DNA of 5,760 nt from JAMWZF01 sp041628615 (GCA_041628615.1 JBFKOW010000196.1:1-5760), one strand, 5' to 3'; counted from the stretch's first letter, positions 1 to 5,414 are shown. Program-made: numbers and translations. The notes: a model not told the origin generated them from the letters alone.

Positions 1-133
1 TCGCGTCGTAGGCCTTGAAATCACCGAAATACTTCGTGATCGCAGCCGTCAGCGTCGTCTTGCCGTGGTCAACGTGACCGATCGTGCCGATGTTCACATG
101 CGGCTTGTTGCGTTCGAACTTTGCCTTGGCCAT
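1..133 (-). CDS. tuf: Elongation factor Tu, N-terminal fragment (cut by the window edge)
   Basis: EF-Tu is the cytoplasmic GTPase that delivers aminoacyl-tRNA to the ribosomal A site. Only the first 44 codons are present. The translation starts MAKAKFERNKPHVNIGTIGH and continues through the G1/P-loop motif GHVDHGKT (residues 19-26), which binds the GTP phosphates; this stretch is unmistakable for EF-Tu. The rest of the roughly 390-aa protein lies beyond the left edge. The ATG at 133-131 is the family's usual start, with a GAGG four bases upstream and a second GAGG eleven bases upstream. The gene upstream on the same strand is a lipoprotein rather than fusA, so this is probably the tuf copy outside the str operon. 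In many proteobacteria that copy sits near tRNA-Trp, secE and nusG, but nothing here shows this directly. Confidence 0.97.
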   Translation of the reverse strand, partial: MAKAKFERNKPHVNIGTIGHVDHGKTTLTAAITKYFGDFKAYDA

Positions 134-158
134 GGAGCCTCGCGCCTCATCGTCTGGG

Positions 159-175
159 GGGCCGAAGGGCGGCCC
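159..175 (-). other. Small GC-rich hairpin in the predicted tuf leader
   Basis: GGGCCG and CGGCCC form a perfect 6-bp stem around a 5-nt loop. It would lie inside the 5' leader of tuf mRNA if the candidate promoter at 193-221 is right. No U-tract follows it. A role in translation control or as a 3' end for upstream transcription is speculative, and at this GC content such stems also occur by chance. Confidence 0.35.
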
Positions 176-189
176 GGTTCAACATCGCG

Positions 190-211
190 CGCGGCATATT
201 TTGATGCCGCG
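190..211. repeat. Perfect inverted repeat, 8-bp stem and 6-nt loop, in the lipoprotein-tuf gap
   Basis: The arms CGCGGCAT and ATGCCGCG are exact complements around a 6-base A/T-rich loop (ATTTTG on the plus strand). The repeat lies 27 bp past the lipoprotein stop codon. On the minus strand no T-run follows the stem, so it is not a classical intrinsic terminator for the lipoprotein gene. It overlaps the candidate tuf -10 element, so it may instead act as an operator or as an mRNA 3'-end stabilising hairpin. Which of these is right cannot be told from sequence. Confidence 0.6.
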
Positions 212-221
212 GGAAAATCAA
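193..221 (-). promoter_or_regulatory. Candidate sigma-70-type promoter of tuf
   Basis: Read on the minus strand there is a -35-like TTGATT (221-216), a 17-bp spacer and a -10-like TATGCC (198-193). These match the consensus at 4/6 and 3/6, so the call rests mainly on spacing and position. Transcription would begin near 186, giving a leader of about 53 nt that contains the small hairpin at 159-175. A stand-alone promoter is expected because tuf is expressed far more strongly than the lipoprotein gene before it. The perfect inverted repeat at 190-211 covers part of the spacer and the -10. Confidence 0.35.
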
Positions 222-237
222 GCAGGGTTCTGCCAGC

Positions 238-867
238 TCAGGACCCGCCGGGCGCCTGCTGCGGCGGGGCCACGAGCGCCGGGTCGTCCTCGAGCACGTT
301 GCCCTGCCGGATGGTGTCGTCCGCCTCCAGCGTCTCGGGCACTCCGCCGAACCATTGCGCGTTCTCGCGCATCGTCCGCTCCACCGCCCGCGCCGCGTTG
401 AACGACAGCGCCTCCATCTGTTCCTGCCGGGTCTTGGTGAGGCCGGAGCCCAGCACCGGCACCGTGCAGCAGGCTTCGAAAACGGTCAGCCGGATCGGTT
501 CTGGATTGAGCCGGGTGCGGGTCGCGTCGTCGTAGAAGTTCACCGAGAAGATCAGCACCGACTTCGGCGAGTAGACCAGCGGGATGCCGGGCAGGGCCAG
601 CACGTAGGCCTCGACCGCGGTGCCGATGTGATAGGTCCGGTCGCCGCCGAACCGGTCGCGGAACCGGTCCTCCAGCGCCTTCTGCATCGCCGCGACCCAT
701 TCGCCGTCCTCGGCCCGGCGCGAGAAGGGGCCCAGGGTCGGGTCGGGGGCCACCGACAGGAGGTGCCCGGCGCGGAAATCGCCCAGCGGCTCGGCCGGGA
801 CGGTCAGATCGTCGCGGGCGCAGGCCGACAGCAGGCCGAAGGCCAAAAGGATGCAGACAAGACGCAC
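238..867 (-). CDS. Predicted outer-membrane lipoprotein of unknown function
   Basis: I do not recognise a named family. The 209-aa product begins with a short lipoprotein signal peptide: Arg2, a hydrophobic run at residues 3-13 and the lipobox LLSAC with the acylated cysteine at position 16. Ala follows that Cys rather than Asp, which favours transport to the outer membrane. I place the start at the GTG at 867-865, because a strong GGAGGG lies 7 bases upstream. The longer frame from the GTG at 888 would put that ribosome site inside the coding region and push seven residues (MSTEGSN) ahead of the signal. The mature part has a hydrophobic, probably strand-rich centre (residues 84-112), a Cys-Cys pair at 133-134, a charged amphipathic stretch at 143-170 and a Pro/Gln-rich tail. 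It lies 94 bp after parC and 104 bp before tuf on the same strand, and could be transcribed by read-through from parC. Confidence 0.8.
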   Translation of the reverse strand: MRLVCILLAFGLLSACARDDLTVPAEPLGDFRAGHLLSVAPDPTLGPFSRRAEDGEWVAAMQKALEDRFRDRFGGDRTYHIGTAVEAYVLALPGIPLVYSPKSVLIFSVNFYDDATRTRLNPEPIRLTVFEACCTVPVLGSGLTKTRQEQMEALSFNAARAVERTMRENAQWFGGVPETLEADDTIRQGNVLEDDPALVAPPQQAPGGS

Positions 868-874
868 GTTCGAT

Positions 875-880
875 CCCTCC
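875..880 (-). promoter_or_regulatory. Ribosome binding site that fixes the lipoprotein start
   Basis: On the minus strand GGAGGG is followed by a 7-nt spacer and then the GTG at 867-865. This is close to ideal for an alphaproteobacterial Shine-Dalgarno site. It decides between the two in-frame GTG codons (888 and 867) in favour of the downstream one, which also gives a textbook lipoprotein signal peptide. Confidence 0.75.
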
Positions 881-940
881 GTAGACACCGGCCCTGCCTA
901 GCCCAGCCCGGGGCGGGGCGCAATCGGCACCGGCCGCGTC

Positions 941-957
941 GGTCCGAGCGCCGGACC
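941..957 (-). terminator. Hairpin just after the parC stop, possible terminator or 3'-end structure
   Basis: On the minus strand GGTCCG and CGGACC form a perfect 6-bp stem around a 5-nt GCGCT loop, starting 4 nt after the parC TGA. No U-tract follows, so a classical intrinsic terminator is not supported. It may protect the mRNA 3' end, pause polymerase ahead of Rho-dependent termination, or be a chance stem in GC-rich DNA. Confidence 0.35.
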
Positions 958-961
958 CGGG

Positions 962-3271
962 TCAGGTGAACCGGTTGTCGCGGGGAAAGCCGCGCGGCGC
1001 CATGCGCCCGGCGCCGGCGCGCTGCCCGCGCCACTCGGCCAGGTCGTCGCCGGAAACGGTCCGGGTGCGGCCGGCGGGGTCGCGCCAGTTCAGGCCGTCG
1101 GCGAGGTCGAACGTGATGACGTCGCTCAACCCGCCATCCTTGTATTTCTGCAGCCGCACCCCCTTGCCGCGGCCCAACTGCGGCAGTTCGTCGAGGCCGA
1201 AGACCAGCAGCTTGCGGTTCTCGCCCACCACCGCGACGCTGTCGCCGGTCACCGGGGTGCACACCCGGGCGACGCCCGGGGCCTTGACGTTCAGCACCTG
1301 CCTGCCGGCGCGGGTCTGGGCGATCACCTCGTCCTCGGGCACGATGAACCCGTCGCCGAGGCTGGAGGCGACCAGCAGCCGCCCGCCGGGCCGGTGAATG
1401 CGGAGCGCGACGATCTCGGCCTCGTTCGGCAGGTCGACCATGAGGCGCACCGGCTCGCCCATGCCGCGCCCGCCCGGCAGGTTCGACGCCGCCAGCGTGT
1501 AGAACCGGCCGTTGGACCCCAGCAGCAGAAGCTTGTCGGTGGTTTCGGCGTGGAAGGTCAGGCCAGGCCCGTCGCCGTCCTTGAACTTCAGCTCGCGGGT
1601 CAGATCGATATGGCCGGTCATCGCCCGGATCCAGCCCATCTTCGAGCAGACAACGGTGATCGGCTCGCGCTCGATCATCGCCTCGATCGGCACCTCCTCG
1701 ACCTCGGCGGCGGCCGCGAACGCCGTGCGGCGGGCACCGCCGGGGCTGTCCTTGCCGAAGGTCTTGCGGACCTCGCGGAGCTCGGATGCGATCCGTTTCC
1801 ACTGCAGGCCCTCGTCGTCCAGCAGGTCCTCGAGGTCGGCGCGCTCGATCATCAGCGCGTCGCGCTCGCGGATCAGCTCCATCTCCTCGAGCCGGCGCAG
1901 CGACCGCAGGCGCATGTTCAGGATCGCCTCGGCCTGCACCTCGGTCAGTCCGTCCTCGGCGGCCGGGGGCGGGCTGACGTAATCGGCCTCGGATGTCGCG
2001 CGGACGTGGGGCCGACCCCAGTCCTCGCGCATCAGGGCGGCCTTCGGATCGTCGTCGTAGCGGATGATGTCGATGACCCGGTCGAGGTTGAGGAAGGCGA
2101 TCAGGAAGCCTTCGAGCACCTCCAGCCGGTGGTCGATCTTGCCCAGCCGGTGCCGGGACCGGCGCAGCAGCACGTCGCGGCGGTGGTCGAGGAAGGCGCG
2201 CAGCACCTCCTTGAGCGAACAGACCTGCGGTGTCAGCCCGTCGATCAGCACGTTCATGTTGAGGCTGAACCGCACCTCCAGGTCCGAGTTGCGGAACAGC
2301 ATCCCCATCAGCACCTCGAGGTCGACGTTGCGCGACTTCGGCTCCAGCACCAGGCGGATGTCGTCGGCGCTCTCGTCGCGGACATCGCCGAGGATCGGCA
2401 CCTTGCGGGTCTGGATCAGCTCGGCCAGCTTCTCGATCAGCTTGGATTTCTGCACCTGGTAGGGGATCTCGGTGACCACCACCTGCCACTGGCCGCGGCC
2501 GAGGTCCTCGGTCTCCCACCGGGCGCGCAGGCGGAACCCGCCGCGGCCGGTCCGGTAGGCTTCGGCGATCTGCTCGGGCGGCTCGACGATCACCCCGCCG
2601 GTGGGGAAATCCGGGCCGGGGACGTGTTCGAGCAGGGTCTCGTCCCGCGCGTTCGGCGCCTTGATGAGATGCAGGCAGGCGCCGATCAGTTCGTCGATGT
2701 TGTGCGGCGGGATGTTCGTCGCCATGCCGACCGCAATGCCGCTGGACCCGTTGGCGAGCAGGTTCGGAAAGGCCGCGGGCAGGACGACCGGTTCGCGCAG
2801 GGTGCCGTCGTAGTTGTCGCGGAAATCGACGGCGTCCTCGGCCAGCCCCTCCATCAGCGCCTCGGCGGCGGCGGTCAGCCGGGCCTCGGTGTAGCGGCTC
2901 GCCGCCGGGTTGTCGCCGTCGATGTTGCCGAAGTTGCCCTGGCCGTCCACCAGCGGGTAGCGGATGGTGAAGTCCTGCGCCAGCCGGGCCATCGCGTCGT
3001 AGATCGCGGCGTCGCCGTGCGGGTGGTAGTTGCCCATCACGTCGCCCGAGATCTTGGCCGACTTGCGGAACCCGCCCGAGGAGGTCAGCCGCAGTTCGCG
3101 CATCGCGTAGAGGATGCGCCGATGCACCGGCTTGAGACCGTCGCGGGCGTCGGGCAGCGCCCGGTGCATGATCGTCGACAGCGCATAGGTGAGATAGCGC
3201 TCGCCGATGGCGCGGCGCAGCGGTTCGGCCAGCGGGTGCCGGGCGGGGGCGAGGTCGGTCTCGTCGCTCAT
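962..3271 (-). CDS. parC: DNA topoisomerase IV subunit A
   Basis: ParC is the DNA-cleaving subunit of topoisomerase IV, which with ParE unlinks replicated chromosomes using ATP. The 769-aa product shows the type IIA subunit A layout. The N-terminal winged-helix/tower core (about residues 25-340) includes GNYHPHGD (80-87), the active-site pair Arg126-Tyr127 in AASRYTE, and SSGIAVGMATNIPPHN with the DNA-intercalating Ile179. A charged coiled coil and dimer gate follow (about 350-500), then a C-terminal beta-pinwheel (about 535-725). It is ParC rather than GyrA because it is about 100 residues shorter than a typical GyrA and lacks the GyrA box (QRRGGKG type), having LGRGKGVRLQKYKDGG (699-714) instead. 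The start is the ATG at 3271; a GTG nine bases upstream is in frame but overlaps the candidate -10 element. At the quinolone-determining positions it has Ala88 (E. coli Ser80) and Asp92 (E. coli Glu84). The parE partner is not in the window. Confidence 0.96.
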   Translation of the reverse strand: MSDETDLAPARHPLAEPLRRAIGERYLTYALSTIMHRALPDARDGLKPVHRRILYAMRELRLTSSGGFRKSAKISGDVMGNYHPHGDAAIYDAMARLAQDFTIRYPLVDGQGNFGNIDGDNPAASRYTEARLTAAAEALMEGLAEDAVDFRDNYDGTLREPVVLPAAFPNLLANGSSGIAVGMATNIPPHNIDELIGACLHLIKAPNARDETLLEHVPGPDFPTGGVIVEPPEQIAEAYRTGRGGFRLRARWETEDLGRGQWQVVVTEIPYQVQKSKLIEKLAELIQTRKVPILGDVRDESADDIRLVLEPKSRNVDLEVLMGMLFRNSDLEVRFSLNMNVLIDGLTPQVCSLKEVLRAFLDHRRDVLLRRSRHRLGKIDHRLEVLEGFLIAFLNLDRVIDIIRYDDDPKAALMREDWGRPHVRATSEADYVSPPPAAEDGLTEVQAEAILNMRLRSLRRLEEMELIRERDALMIERADLEDLLDDEGLQWKRIASELREVRKTFGKDSPGGARRTAFAAAAEVEEVPIEAMIEREPITVVCSKMGWIRAMTGHIDLTRELKFKDGDGPGLTFHAETTDKLLLLGSNGRFYTLAASNLPGGRGMGEPVRLMVDLPNEAEIVALRIHRPGGRLLVASSLGDGFIVPEDEVIAQTRAGRQVLNVKAPGVARVCTPVTGDSVAVVGENRKLLVFGLDELPQLGRGKGVRLQKYKDGGLSDVITFDLADGLNWRDPAGRTRTVSGDDLAEWRGQRAGAGRMAPRGFPRDNRFT

Positions 3272-3279
3272 GCGCTCCA

Positions 3280-3307
3280 CTTATAGCCGCCGCCGCCCCA
3301 CGGTCTA
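3280..3307 (-). promoter_or_regulatory. Candidate parC promoter, giving a nearly leaderless mRNA
   Basis: On the minus strand there is TAGACC (3307-3302, 4/6 to TTGACA), a 16-bp spacer and TATAAG (3285-3280, 5/6 to TATAAT). A start point six to eight bases past the -10 falls at about 3273-3271, on or next to the A of the parC ATG (3271). The mRNA would then be leaderless or carry only 1-2 untranslated bases. The GGAG just before the ATG would lie in the promoter discriminator rather than serve as a ribosome site. The -10 stands out because the surrounding DNA is very GC-rich. Confidence 0.5.
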
Positions 3308-3319
3308 GCGGTTCCGTGC

Positions 3320-3331
3320 CGTGGCGCCACG
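3320..3331. repeat. Perfect 12-bp palindrome upstream of parC, possible operator
   Basis: CGTGGCGCCACG reads identically on both strands. Its centre lies about 54 bp upstream of the predicted parC start point, just upstream of the -35 element, which is a usual place for a dimeric regulator. It has no spacer loop, so a DNA-binding site is more likely than an RNA hairpin. No family-specific consensus is recognised, and the low-complexity GC-rich setting leaves chance as a real alternative. Confidence 0.35.
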
Positions 3332-3410
3332 AGATGGAGTGGCCGCCGGGCCGTGCGTATCCGATTTGCCTGCCGAAACAGTTCTTTGACGCTTTGCCCG
3401 GAAACTTCCC

Positions 3411-3439
3411 CTGACTCTCATGGCCTGTTTTGCTAAACC
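3411..3439 (+). promoter_or_regulatory. Weak candidate promoter for the SH3-domain gene
   Basis: CTGACT (3411-3416, 4/6 to TTGACA), a 17-bp spacer and TAAACC (3434-3439, 3/6) preceded by TG one base upstream give an extended -10 arrangement. Transcription would begin near 3446, leaving a leader of about 58 nt with GGAGG at 3487-3491. Support is modest; a TTGACG at 3386-3391 is a better -35 on its own but has no fitting -10. Confidence 0.25.
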
Positions 3440-3503
3440 GGAACCAACGGTCCGGGGGGAGCGTTCGAGACGAGTGTCAGGCATCCGGAGGCCGTGCTTC
3501 GCC

Positions 3504-4247
3504 ATGAAAAGGTTCATGCTCGCAACCTATCTGCTGCTCGGCTGGGGCTTCTATGTGCTCTCCGGCGGTCCCGACTTTGTGCCCGAGACCCGGGCCGACA
3601 GCCGCATCGCCGCGGGCCGGGCCGTGTCGGGCCAGCCGGAGGTGACCCGCGCCGCGGCGCCGGGCACCGACCTTGGCGCGCCCGCCGCACTGGCCGCCGC
3701 GGCGGTGGCCGAACCGGCGGTGGTCGCCGCCGCCGACACCGGCCGCCCCGGTCCCGAAGCGATGGTCCTGCAGGCCGGCCTGTCCGGTGCCGCCGTCCCG
3801 AACGGGACCGGGTCGGCCGCGCCGCAGACCGGCATCGCGGCCCCCGCCCCGGCCGCAGCGCCCGCCCCCGCCCCGGTCGCAGCGCCGGCCCCCGCCCCCG
3901 CACCGGCGGCACAGGACCAGGTCATCCTGTTCCAGAGCCTCGTCGAGGGGGCCCCGACGGTGGCCGACATCCTGCCCGACAGCGAGATCGCGGTGCTGGC
4001 GCCCGGCGGCGCCGCGGTGGCCGACAGCGCGGCAGCGGCACGGGTCTCGGGCGACATCCGGCAGGTCTCGGGCAGCCGGGTCAACCTGCGCAGCGGCCCG
4101 GGAACGGGCTTCGGGGTCATCGCCACGCTGACCCGCGGCACCGACGTCGAGGTCTTCGAGGTGACCGGCGACGGCTGGGCGCGGCTACGCAACGTCGCCA
4201 CCGGGCAGGAGGGCTGGATGGCCGACCGGCTGCTCACCGGAGGCTGA
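3504..4247 (+). CDS. Membrane-anchored protein with C-terminal bacterial SH3 domain
   Basis: The 247-aa product has an N-terminal hydrophobic segment (residues 4-22, FMLATYLLLGWGFYVLSGG) after two basic residues. This acts as an uncleaved anchor or signal, so the bulk should lie in the periplasm. A long low-complexity Ala/Pro/Gly linker follows (about 35-138), including an APAPAAAP-type 8-residue repeat at 113-136. A folded-looking segment (139-182) precedes a bacterial SH3 (SH3_3-type) domain at about 184-244, with the hallmark VNLRSGPGTGF (193-203), GDGW (222-225) and GWM (237-239). Such SH3 domains often bind cell-wall peptides, so a role in the envelope is inferred; no catalytic domain is present. 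The ATG at 3504 follows GGAGG (3487-3491) by 12 nt, rather long. An upstream in-frame ATG at 3420 would add 28 charged residues ahead of the anchor and is unlikely. Related short SH3 proteins are common in Rhodobacterales. Confidence 0.88.
   Translation: MKRFMLATYLLLGWGFYVLSGGPDFVPETRADSRIAAGRAVSGQPEVTRAAAPGTDLGAPAALAAAAVAEPAVVAAADTGRPGPEAMVLQAGLSGAAVPNGTGSAAPQTGIAAPAPAAAPAPAPVAAPAPAPAPAAQDQVILFQSLVEGAPTVADILPDSEIAVLAPGGAAVADSAAAARVSGDIRQVSGSRVNLRSGPGTGFGVIATLTRGTDVEVFEVTGDGWARLRNVATGQEGWMADRLLTGG
3840..3911 (+). repeat. In-frame 24-bp tandem repeat in the Ala/Pro linker
   Basis: Two 24-bp units (3840-3863 and 3864-3887) differ at only 2 positions, and a degenerate third unit follows (3888-3911). 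They encode the octapeptides APAPAAAP, APAPVAAP and APAPAPAA. The unit is a multiple of three, so slippage or unequal exchange would change linker length without breaking the SH3 domain frame. Confidence 0.75.
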
Positions 4248-4283
4248 CTTGCGCAGCGGTCGTGCGCCCGGCACTAGGGGGCC

Positions 4284-5111
4284 ATGACGCGATCGATCCT
4301 CATCACCGGATGCTCCTCCGGAATCGGCCATGACGCCGCCCATTACCTGCGGGACCGCGGCTGGCGCGTGTTCGCTGCCTGCCGCAAGGCCGAGGACTGC
4401 GCCCGGCTCGCCGCCGAGGGGCTGGAGAGCCCGCGAATCGACTACGCCGACCCGGCCAGCATCGAATCCGGGCTGGCCGAGGTGCTCGCCGCCACCGGGG
4501 GCACCCTCGACGCGCTGTTCAACAACGGGGCCCATGCCCTGCCCGGCGCCGTCGAGGATCTGCCGACCGACGGGCTGCGGGCGAATTTCGAGGCCAACGT
4601 CTTCGGCTGGCACAGCCTGACCCGGGCGGTGATCCCGGTGATGCGGGCGCAGGGGCATGGCCGGATCGTGCAGTGCTCCTCGGTCCTCGGCTTCGTGCCG
4701 GGGCTGTGGCGGGGGTCCTACGTGGCCAGCAAGTACGCGCTCGAAGGGCTGACCGACGTGCTGCGGATCGAGATGCGGGACACGCCGATCCACGTCATCA
4801 CGATCCAGCCCGGGCCGATCACCTCGCGAATCCGGCAGAACTCGATCCCGCATTTCGAACGCTGGATCGACTGGCGGGCCTCGGCGCGGGCGTCGCAATA
4901 CGAGCGGCAGCTGCGCAAGCGGCTCTACGACGACCGCGGCCCGGACCGGTTCGAACTGCCGCCGCGGGCCGTCTCGGTCGTGCTGCTGCGGGCGCTGCGG
5001 GCGCCGCGCCCGAGGGCACGCTACCGGGTGACGACGCCGACCCGGCTGATGTGGGCGGCCCGGCGGATCCTGCCGACAAGGGCGCTTGACTGGATGATCG
5101 CGCGGGGCTGA
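4284..5111 (+). CDS. Short-chain dehydrogenase/reductase, YbbO-like
   Basis: This is a classical SDR of 275 aa, a Rossmann-fold NAD(P)(H)-dependent oxidoreductase. Visible motifs are the cofactor loop TGCSSGIG (residues 8-15), ACRK after the second strand (Arg34-Lys35, favouring NADP(H)), FNNGA (79-83), Asn105 in NVFG, the catalytic Ser133 in CSSVLG, Tyr146 and Lys150 in YVASKYALEG, and the PGPITS turn (176-181). The TGCSSGIG start, ACRK and the YxASKYALEG block resemble E. coli YbbO, an NADP-dependent aldehyde reductase, so reduction of an aldehyde or ketone is a reasonable guess. The substrate cannot be read from sequence. The C-terminal 80 residues are unusually basic and may contact membrane or a lipidic substrate. 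The ATG is 36 bp after the SH3 gene's stop and follows AGGGGG with a tight 2-nt spacing, so translation may be weak or coupled. Usual NNAG is NNGA here, a variant also found in active SDRs. Confidence 0.9.
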   Translation: MTRSILITGCSSGIGHDAAHYLRDRGWRVFAACRKAEDCARLAAEGLESPRIDYADPASIESGLAEVLAATGGTLDALFNNGAHALPGAVEDLPTDGLRANFEANVFGWHSLTRAVIPVMRAQGHGRIVQCSSVLGFVPGLWRGSYVASKYALEGLTDVLRIEMRDTPIHVITIQPGPITSRIRQNSIPHFERWIDWRASARASQYERQLRKRLYDDRGPDRFELPPRAVSVVLLRALRAPRPRARYRVTTPTRLMWAARRILPTRALDWMIARG

Positions 5112-5115
5112 ACCC

Positions 5116-5143
5116 TTGGCAGCGGCGGTCAAGCTGCTACATC
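5116..5143 (+). promoter_or_regulatory. Weak candidate promoter before the HIG1 gene
   Basis: TTGGCA (5116-5121, 5/6 to TTGACA), a 16-bp spacer and TACATC (5138-5143, 3/6) could serve as a promoter for the HIG1-adenosyltransferase pair. The -35 begins 5 bp after the SDR stop codon. A short stem (GCAGC at 5119-5123 with GCTGC at 5133-5137) lies in the same place, so the stretch might equally be a 3'-end structure of the SDR transcript. Confidence 0.25.
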
Positions 5144-5163
5144 GCGCCGGACGCACGCCGACC

Positions 5164-5187
5164 GGCCGCCAGCAAGGCCGCCAGCAA
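5164..5187 (+). repeat. 12-bp direct tandem repeat, two copies, next to the HIG1 ribosome site
   Basis: GGCCGCCAGCAA occurs at 5164-5175 and again, exactly, at 5176-5187. The end of the second copy runs into the Shine-Dalgarno stretch AAGAAGGA (5186-5193), 7 nt before the HIG1 ATG. It lies in a non-coding leader: the in-frame codons upstream of the ATG contain no start codon back to the SDR stop. It is probably a recent small duplication. Confidence 0.7.
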
Positions 5188-5200
5188 GAAGGACAAGACC

Positions 5201-5404
5201 ATGGCTAGCTCTCCGCTGTTCTGGATCGTCGCCATCGCCTGCCTGATCGTGGCCGGGATCCTGATCTGGGGGGTCGGCAGCTTCGGCATGGGGGGCGATC
5301 CGAAGAAGGCGAACAAGATCATGCAATACCGGATCATCGCGCAGTTCGTCGCGGTGCTGCTGATCGTGGCCTTCGCGTGGATCGTCCGGAACAGCGGCAA
5401 CTGA
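5201..5404 (+). CDS. HIG1-domain twin transmembrane protein
   Basis: The 67-aa product has two predicted membrane helices (residues 6-26 and 45-62) joined by a short basic loop, GGDPKKANKIMQYR, a hairpin typical of HIG1 domain proteins. In mitochondria the HIG1 proteins Rcf1 and Rcf2 associate with cytochrome c oxidase and respiratory supercomplexes; alphaproteobacteria carry small homologues, so an inner-membrane respiratory accessory role is inferred. The loop fits the Rcf1-type motif (Q/I)x3(R/H)xRx3Q only in part: Asn38, Gln42, Arg44 and Gln48, with the last two conserved. The ATG follows a good ribosome site (AAGAAGGA, 7-nt spacing). The next gene begins 10 bp downstream, suggesting one transcript. 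Confidence 0.82.
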   Translation: MASSPLFWIVAIACLIVAGILIWGVGSFGMGGDPKKANKIMQYRIIAQFVAVLLIVAFAWIVRNSGN

Positions 5405-5414
5405 GTGGGGCGAA

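Noticed and set aside
868..888. Longer N-terminus for the lipoprotein from the GTG at 888
   Set aside because: The strong GGAGGG would lie inside the coding region, and the additional seven residues spoil an otherwise ideal lipoprotein signal.
804..2519. 571-codon open frame on the minus strand in another frame of parC
   Set aside because: It is an Arg/Pro/Gly/Ala-rich frame-shifted shadow of parC running into the lipoprotein start region. The real parC frame is intact from start to stop, so there is no frameshift to explain.
1394..3286. 630-codon open frame on the plus strand, opposite parC
   Set aside because: It is exactly antisense to a clear ParC and is rich in Leu, Val, Gln, His, Asp and Arg, as expected for the complement of a high-GC gene. 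It shows no recognisable domain.
3400..3409. Near-palindrome GGAAACTTCC in the divergent region
   Set aside because: It has only 4-bp arms around two bases; this is too short to support as a regulator site without comparative data.
3438..3455. Imperfect hairpin (CCGGAACC / GGTCCGG with a bulged A) in the leader region of the SH3 gene
   Set aside because: The loop is only 3 nt and one base is bulged. It overlaps the weak -10 candidate, and such stems are expected by chance at this GC content.
3420..3503. Upstream ATG extension (28 codons) of the SH3-domain gene
   Set aside because: It would place a charged segment ahead of the membrane anchor and lies between the candidate -35 and -10 elements. 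ATG 3504 directly precedes MKRF and the hydrophobic run.
3305..3517. 70-codon minus-strand frame in the divergent region
   Set aside because: It is low-complexity, basic, without a convincing family, and it overlaps both candidate promoters and the start of the SH3 gene.
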